DNA from: an uncultured Oscillospiraceae bacterium
GTDB lineage: Bacteria; Bacillota; Clostridia; Oscillospirales; Ruminococcaceae
NCBI GenBank assembly: GCA_904384225.1
Contig: CAJFJV010000019.1
Span: 1 to 36,533, forward strand
Length of the DNA: 36,533 bases
Reading direction: 5' to 3'
The notes under the pieces were generated by a model. That model saw only the letters and a program-made list of their open reading frames with translations, was not told the origin of the DNA and made no database searches. Below are positions 32,680 through 36,533 of this stretch, in pieces. Position numbers and translations under genes: made by a program. Each line of letters starts with the position of its first letter. The stretch's first letter is position 1.

Positions 32680-33738
32680 GTGGAAAAAGCAAAGAAAAAG
32701 CATTCCAAATTTTTTGTTGCCGCATGGATTTTAACAGGCCTTTTTGTTTTGGCCATCAGCGTTATCCTTTTGATCCTGTGGAATTTCCTTGCCGCCTTTG
32801 AGAAATCGGATCCGCGCCATTACATCGATGAGGTCGTAACGGCTATCGAACAACAGCGCTACAGTGAAGCTGCTGCACTTTCCCATTTTGAAGAGAGCCG
32901 CTTTTTCACAGAAAAACAGTATGAAGCGTATATTAAGGAAACACTTGGCGAAGGCACGAAACTAAAAGTTATGGAAGCAAAATCCGAAACAGAAGGAGAA
33001 AAAGTATACCGGATAAAAGGTGCCAACGGCGAACTGCGCTTTATTTTAACGGAACAGCCGAATACGCTTGGATTTGGCATGTCAAGCTATTCTGTCCGGC
33101 AGGATTTCGGTGAATCCGGAACATGGAAAATTACCGCTCCCTCTTCCGTTCCGCTCACAGTAAACGGCGTCCCGCTGGATGAAAGCTTCCGCATCAGCGA
33201 GACTTCTGTTCCGGAATCATACCGCACCCTGCATGATACTACTTTAGCTCCGCAGCTTGTTGTGTATGAAATAGACGGGCTTTACACACAGCCTATAATC
33301 GAATCCAAGGAAGCAGGCACACAGATTTCTTATTCTGAGAATGATCAGACTGCACAGGTTTCTGTTATAAAAGAAAGTATTCCGCAGGAGCGAGAGGATA
33401 AAATTTTAAAAGCCGCGAAAACCTACGCCTATTTTGTTTCCGGCGATGCCACACTGACTGAACTATCCCGGCTTCTGTACCGTGAGACAGCATTTTATGA
33501 TTCTGTTAAAACCTATTCAAGCTATTGGTACATCAGCCATGACAGTGTGGCTTTTGAAAATCTCAACGTCTCGCAATATACAGAATATGGGGAAGACGCC
33601 TTTTCCGCGGAAGTTTCTTTCGATTACCGTGTCCGTCGTGTACGGAGCAATATCGACAACACATATCCCACGCATTATCGCGTTTCTTTTGCAACAATAG
33701 ACGGAGCGCTTCAAGTAGTAAATATTGAAGTGCTTTAG
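32680..33738 (+). CDS. Membrane-anchored extracytoplasmic protein with TcaA-like domains, function unknown
   Basis: This 352-residue protein has a short basic cytoplasmic start (KAKKKHSK), a transmembrane helix near 12-37, then a soluble part. Residues about 45-125 look like an NTF2-like fold (IDEVVTAIEQQRYSEAAAL), the middle has a beta segment (TAPSSVPLTVNGVPLDES) similar in style to TcaA/YvbJ second domains, and residues about 250-352 look like another NTF2-like unit. No enzyme motif is seen. It starts at a GTG with AAGGAG eight bases upstream and lies 12 bases after the glycosidase gene. It may be an accessory or scaffold for the two enzymes. Confidence 0.8.
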   Translation: MEKAKKKHSKFFVAAWILTGLFVLAISVILLILWNFLAAFEKSDPRHYIDEVVTAIEQQRYSEAAALSHFEESRFFTEKQYEAYIKETLGEGTKLKVMEAKSETEGEKVYRIKGANGELRFILTEQPNTLGFGMSSYSVRQDFGESGTWKITAPSSVPLTVNGVPLDESFRISETSVPESYRTLHDTTLAPQLVVYEIDGLYTQPIIESKEAGTQISYSENDQTAQVSVIKESIPQEREDKILKAAKTYAYFVSGDATLTELSRLLYRETAFYDSVKTYSSYWYISHDSVAFENLNVSQYTEYGEDAFSAEVSFDYRVRRVRSNIDNTYPTHYRVSFATIDGALQVVNIEVL

Positions 33739-33748
33739 CCAATACATA

Positions 33749-33776
33749 ATGCTGAAAGCAAAATTGCTTTCAGCAT
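33749..33776 (+). terminator. Hairpin after the surface operon
   Basis: Arms 33749-33761 and 33764-33776 are perfectly complementary (13 bases) with a very short loop. There is no T-tract, so it is a stem rather than a classic terminator. A second inverted repeat, CCCGGAAAG/CTTTCCGGG, follows at 33849-33880. Confidence 0.55.
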
Positions 33777-33887
33777 ATCTGGACAAGGGCAGGATGATGT
33801 GATTGCCGCAATAGAAATCAGGCTGATAGCAGCTAATTGTGCCAAGCCCCCGGAAAGCTTGATATTATGGACTTTCCGGGCATAGAT

Positions 33888-33924
33888 ACAAAAACAGCCC
33901 TCCGATTTGGAAGGCTGTTTTTGT
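33888..33924. terminator. Terminator of tRNA-Leu, symmetric for the surface operon
   Basis: ACAAAAACAGCC (33888-33899) pairs with GGCTGTTTTTGT (33913-33924). On the minus strand the stem lies 22 bases past the tRNA 3' end and has a T5 run in its distal arm; the same is true on the plus strand. Confidence 0.85.
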
Positions 33925-33945
33925 ATGAAAGATTGTTCCTTAATA

Positions 33946-34032
33946 TGGTGCGAAGGATGGGATTTGAACCCACACGTCGAATACCGACACTAGCACCTCA
34001 AGCTAGCGCGTATGCCATTCCGCCACCTTCGC
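33946..34032 (-). tRNA. tRNA-Leu (anticodon GAG)
   Basis: The minus strand gives an 87-base type II tRNA with acceptor stem GCGAAGG/CCTTCGC, anticodon stem CTAGC/GCTAG enclosing loop TTGAGGT (anticodon GAG), a long variable arm, a TTCAAATC T-loop and an encoded CCA end. The sequence pattern matches bacterial tRNA-Leu. It has its own promoter and terminator. Confidence 0.97.
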
Positions 34033-34066
34033 ATATTCACAAGGCCGTTTTGACCCTGCGAATGAT

Positions 34067-34095
34067 AGTATATCAAAACCGCTGTAAAATGTCAA
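34067..34095 (-). promoter_or_regulatory. Promoter of tRNA-Leu
   Basis: A perfect TTGACA (34090-34095) and TATACT (34067-34072) are spaced by 17 bases on the minus strand. The TGA in TTGACA is the stop codon of the SpoVB-like gene, so the promoter begins inside that gene. Confidence 0.82.
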
Positions 34096-35609
34096 GCTTT
34101 AATTTTCTTTTTTCTGGTGTTTTGCGAAAGATGCAGAAAAAAGGAAAGATCCCGCCGTGTAATGCTGCCTAACACAAACAAAAGAAGCAGATACGCCGCA
34201 AAGCTGAACAGCACGCCAACCACAGCATTTTCAATAAGCAGCGCTGATACGGTGCAAGACAATACAATGGAGGCCAACGGCTGAAGCAGCCATCTGCGCC
34301 AATCAATTGCAACACGGCTCACCTTGATCAAGCGTGCCGCACTCATTGAGGCATTAAAAACCGTTCCAACATACAGCATAAACAACCATCCGCGCATTCC
34401 CGAAACCGGTACCAGAAAGAGTACCAGAAGCACGCGCATCACCGCATCCGCCATATTGTATTTCATGGAAGCGACCTGTTGGTTTAATCCTTTTAAAATG
34501 CTGTCTACAATCTGGTCAAGATAAAGCAAAGGAATCAGCGGACATAGTGCCCGTACGTACTCTGCTGCCTGTACCTTTGGAAAAAATACAGCGCATAGCG
34601 GATCCGCAAAAGAAAACAGAAGGCCCGCAATAAAAAAGGCGTATAGCAACGTCGCTTTCAGGCACCGGTGCGTCATCGTGCGAACGCGCTTTTTATCGCC
34701 TGTCGCCGCCGCCGCAGATACTTCCGGTACAAGCAGGCTGGCAAAAGGGGTGAGCAAGACGGATGGAAGCATCAGCACCGGCCACACCATCCCTTTGACA
34801 ATACCATATTGAGAAAGCGCTTCATCCGCAGCGGCACCGTTTTTGCGCAGTCCTGAAGGTGTCAATACATTTTCAATTGCAGTCAGCATTGCGCGAATAT
34901 TGTTTCCGATTGCAACCGGCAGTGTAATAGAAACCAGCCGCCTTCCAATTCCTTTCTCTATTTGTCCCTCTTTTTTTAGCCGAAAGCAAACGCATAAAAA
35001 TAGGGCGTATAGGCAGGATAGGATTTCAGCAGCTACCGATCCGATAACCATTGCAATGCAAACACTGGTGAGGCCGCGCGGAAGGAGCGCCGTTACCAGT
35101 GGAATCGTCACGGCTATCACGACAAGCTGTTCCGCCATATCTCCGTTTACGGAAAGACCTGTACGCTGTTGCCCCAAAAAGTACCCACGTATAACAGAGG
35201 CCGTACTTAAAAACGGAAGGCCAACTGAAAAGATGCGCAGAGGAATTTCTGCACGCGGGTCACAAAGCCAATATGCCGCAGCCGCCGGTGCAGCAAAAAA
35301 CAAAAGGAAAGAGGCGGCAACGCCTAAAATAAGGGAAAATAGAAGGCCAAGGCGGAACGCTTTCCTTGCTCCGGCAGGAGAACCCTTAGCAAGCTGTTCA
35401 GATACAATTCGGGTTACAGCAATCGTCACGCCGGAAGTTGAAAATGTTACGGCCAAAAAATAGACGGAAGACACCAGCTGAAACAGCCCTGTTCCCTCCG
35501 CTCCTACCGTATTCGACATCCAAATCCCAAACACGGTATTGACAGCCCGTAAAATCAAAGTATATATCCCAAGCGATAAGGCCCTGCTTAAAAACCTTTT
35601 TTGCCGCAC
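34092..35609 (-). CDS. SpoVB/MurJ-type polysaccharide (lipid) flippase
   Basis: This 505-residue protein has about 12-14 hydrophobic helices typical of the MOP flippase superfamily, with the N-terminal RALSLGIYTLILRAVNTVFGIWMSNTVGAEGTGLFQL segment characteristic of the SpoVB branch. It probably moves a lipid-linked wall precursor or polysaccharide unit across the membrane; SpoVB itself is needed for spore cortex. The start is a GTG with GGAGGAGGTGAGGTC just upstream. The gene is divergent from the rubredoxin fusion gene. Assignment to SpoVB rather than a general lipid II flippase is not certain. Confidence 0.92.
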   Translation of the reverse strand: MRQKRFLSRALSLGIYTLILRAVNTVFGIWMSNTVGAEGTGLFQLVSSVYFLAVTFSTSGVTIAVTRIVSEQLAKGSPAGARKAFRLGLLFSLILGVAASFLLFFAAPAAAAYWLCDPRAEIPLRIFSVGLPFLSTASVIRGYFLGQQRTGLSVNGDMAEQLVVIAVTIPLVTALLPRGLTSVCIAMVIGSVAAEILSCLYALFLCVCFRLKKEGQIEKGIGRRLVSITLPVAIGNNIRAMLTAIENVLTPSGLRKNGAAADEALSQYGIVKGMVWPVLMLPSVLLTPFASLLVPEVSAAAATGDKKRVRTMTHRCLKATLLYAFFIAGLLFSFADPLCAVFFPKVQAAEYVRALCPLIPLLYLDQIVDSILKGLNQQVASMKYNMADAVMRVLLVLFLVPVSGMRGWLFMLYVGTVFNASMSAARLIKVSRVAIDWRRWLLQPLASIVLSCTVSALLIENAVVGVLFSFAAYLLLLFVLGSITRRDLSFFLHLSQNTRKKKIKA

Positions 35610-35743
35610 ACGACCTCACCTCCTCCTTTTATTGATATGCCGCACTCCTCCCTTTTATTTTCAGATTATTTCTTGCTTTTTTGCAGAAGATATGATATAT
35701 CAATGATATACTGTTTTTTTTCTTTGATCAAAAAGTAAAAATG

Positions 35744-35761
35744 GGAAAACACACGTTTTCC
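35744..35761 (+). promoter_or_regulatory. Short hairpin in the leader of the rubredoxin fusion gene
   Basis: GGAAAAC (35744-35750) pairs with GTTTTCC (35755-35761) around ACAC. It lies 20-odd bases before the ribosome binding site. An AT-rich stretch with TATGAT (35691-35696) and TATACT (35707-35712) lies upstream and may hold the promoter, but I see no good -35. Function is not known. Confidence 0.35.
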
Positions 35762-35788
35762 ATCAAATGATTATGGGAGGCTTCTATA

Positions 35789-36412
35789 ATGGACAATACT
35801 GCAATTTACCGGATACCATATGGACTGTACTATCTTGGCACATCGAACGGTGCAAAACAGAATATCTGTGTTGTCAATACTGTAGCACAAGTAACCGATA
35901 CACCGCAGCGTATCAGCGTGACCGTTTTAAAAACGAATTTAACTTGTGAAATGATCACAGCTTCCGGCACATTCAGCGCCGCCATTCTCGACATCGATTC
36001 CACACTTGAAGATGTTGCACACTTTGGCCAGCAGAGCGGCCGAAGCACTGACAAACTCACTGGTATGGATATTCAAAACGACACTTTAGGCAATCCGCTT
36101 TACATCCAAAACTGTGCTGCTGCGCTTTCTGCAGCCGTTGTACAAAAAATAGATCTTGGTACACATATGCTGTTTATCGGAGAAGTCAAAGACGCATCCG
36201 TACTTTCGGACAAAACCCCCTTAACTTATGCGGAATACCGCGCGCGTAAATCCGGAAAAACATCTTCTGTGCAAACAGAAGAACAAAAGGCCACCTATCA
36301 GTGCAGCATATGCCATTACGTCTATGATGGGGATATCCCTTTTGAAGAGCTTCCTGACGATTATGTCTGTCCAATATGCAAGAAACCGAAAAGTGTATTT
36401 GTAAAAATGTAA
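35789..36412 (+). CDS. hrb: High-molecular-weight rubredoxin (flavin reductase domain fused to rubredoxin)
   Basis: This 207-residue protein joins an N-terminal FMN-binding split-barrel flavin reductase domain (about 1-150) to a C-terminal rubredoxin with iron ligands C172, C175, C194 and C197 (QCSICHY and YVCPICKK). The same architecture in Moorella Hrb passes electrons from NAD(P)H through FMN to the rubredoxin, feeding flavodiiron NO or oxygen reductases. GGGAGG eight bases before the ATG sets the start. The rubredoxin loop between the two cysteine pairs is shorter than in free rubredoxins, usual for fused forms. Its partner reductase is not in the window. Bases 36413-36533 show no gene I can support. 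Confidence 0.93.
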   Translation: MDNTAIYRIPYGLYYLGTSNGAKQNICVVNTVAQVTDTPQRISVTVLKTNLTCEMITASGTFSAAILDIDSTLEDVAHFGQQSGRSTDKLTGMDIQNDTLGNPLYIQNCAAALSAAVVQKIDLGTHMLFIGEVKDASVLSDKTPLTYAEYRARKSGKTSSVQTEEQKATYQCSICHYVYDGDIPFEELPDDYVCPICKKPKSVFVKM

Positions 36413-36533
36413 AAAGCCGAAAGCGATTCGGATGATGTCGGTTTGTCAATGATGTGTTACAGATTTGGGAAAGAAAAAAGAACCTGTTTCGGGGAACGCC
36501 AATTAAGAGGCCTCATAGGGAAGTTATTGTATT

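Noticed and set aside
33739-33945. Cluster of three hairpins as a possible CRISPR or repeat array
   Set aside because: The hairpins differ in sequence and are not regularly repeated; they are explained as terminators.
34843-35463. Plus-strand ORF of 206 codons opposite the flippase gene
   Set aside because: It is an antisense shadow of a membrane-protein gene with basic, low-complexity product.

Overview
The window reads as an ordinary chromosomal segment of a strictly anaerobic, Gram-positive Firmicute, most likely class Clostridia (Oscillospirales/Ruminococcaceae-type; the lineage is inferred from gene content). Pointers are the rplU-prp-rpmA set with an N-terminally extended L27, Mini-III RNase, YitT, an L21 leader, a lysine riboswitch, ThyX in place of ThyA, a SpoVB/MurJ-type flippase, a high-molecular-weight rubredoxin, and spaced TTGACA/TATAAT promoters with purine-rich ribosome binding sites. 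I see no insertion sequence, prophage, CRISPR array or rRNA.

Layout. 1-2033: promoter and acyl-CoA synthetase gene ending at a 25-bp perfect palindrome. 2034-3574 (minus): a GNAT acetyltransferase and yebC. 3599-3897 (plus): an isolated 57-residue gene. 3919-7725 (minus): ribosome block, promoter - L21 leader - rplU-prp-rpmA - terminator - second promoter - obg-mrnC-yitT. 7740-12908 (minus): lysine operon, promoter - lysine riboswitch - asd - possible 44-residue ORF - dapA - hairpin - dapB - capA-like - free-standing aspartokinase-type ACT protein. 13031-15818 (plus): queA, tgt, mntP. 16244-17863 (minus): orphan peptide-binding lipoprotein. 18088-23159 (minus): U32 peptidase-family gene, UvrD-like helicase and, from its own promoter, a membrane PASTA protein whose kinase domain has lost its catalytic residues. 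23259-28981 (minus): tightly packed thyX-tmk-DUF2156-GNAT-DJ-1-FTHF cyclo-ligase-mltG. 29059-29868 (minus): a cysteine-rich protein of unknown function. 30183-33738 (plus): three-gene cell-surface operon (PIG-L deacetylase, phosphodiester glycosidase, membrane-anchored TcaA-like protein). 33946-34032 (minus): tRNA-Leu(GAG). 34092-35609 (minus): SpoVB-like flippase. 35789-36412 (plus): flavin-rubredoxin fusion.

How the genes work together. Three biosynthetic themes stand out: lysine/diaminopimelate supply under riboswitch control, queuosine modification of tRNA (queA, tgt), and dTMP/folate metabolism (thyX, tmk, 5-FTHF cyclo-ligase) linked to peptidoglycan processing (mltG). A fourth theme is the envelope: CapA-like protein, PASTA pseudokinase, PIG-L/NAGPA surface operon, MltG and SpoVB. 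The least conventional items are the pseudokinase, the free-standing ACT regulator with the CapA-like protein inside the lysine operon, a possible uncatalogued small ORF coupled to dapA, and the surface operon.
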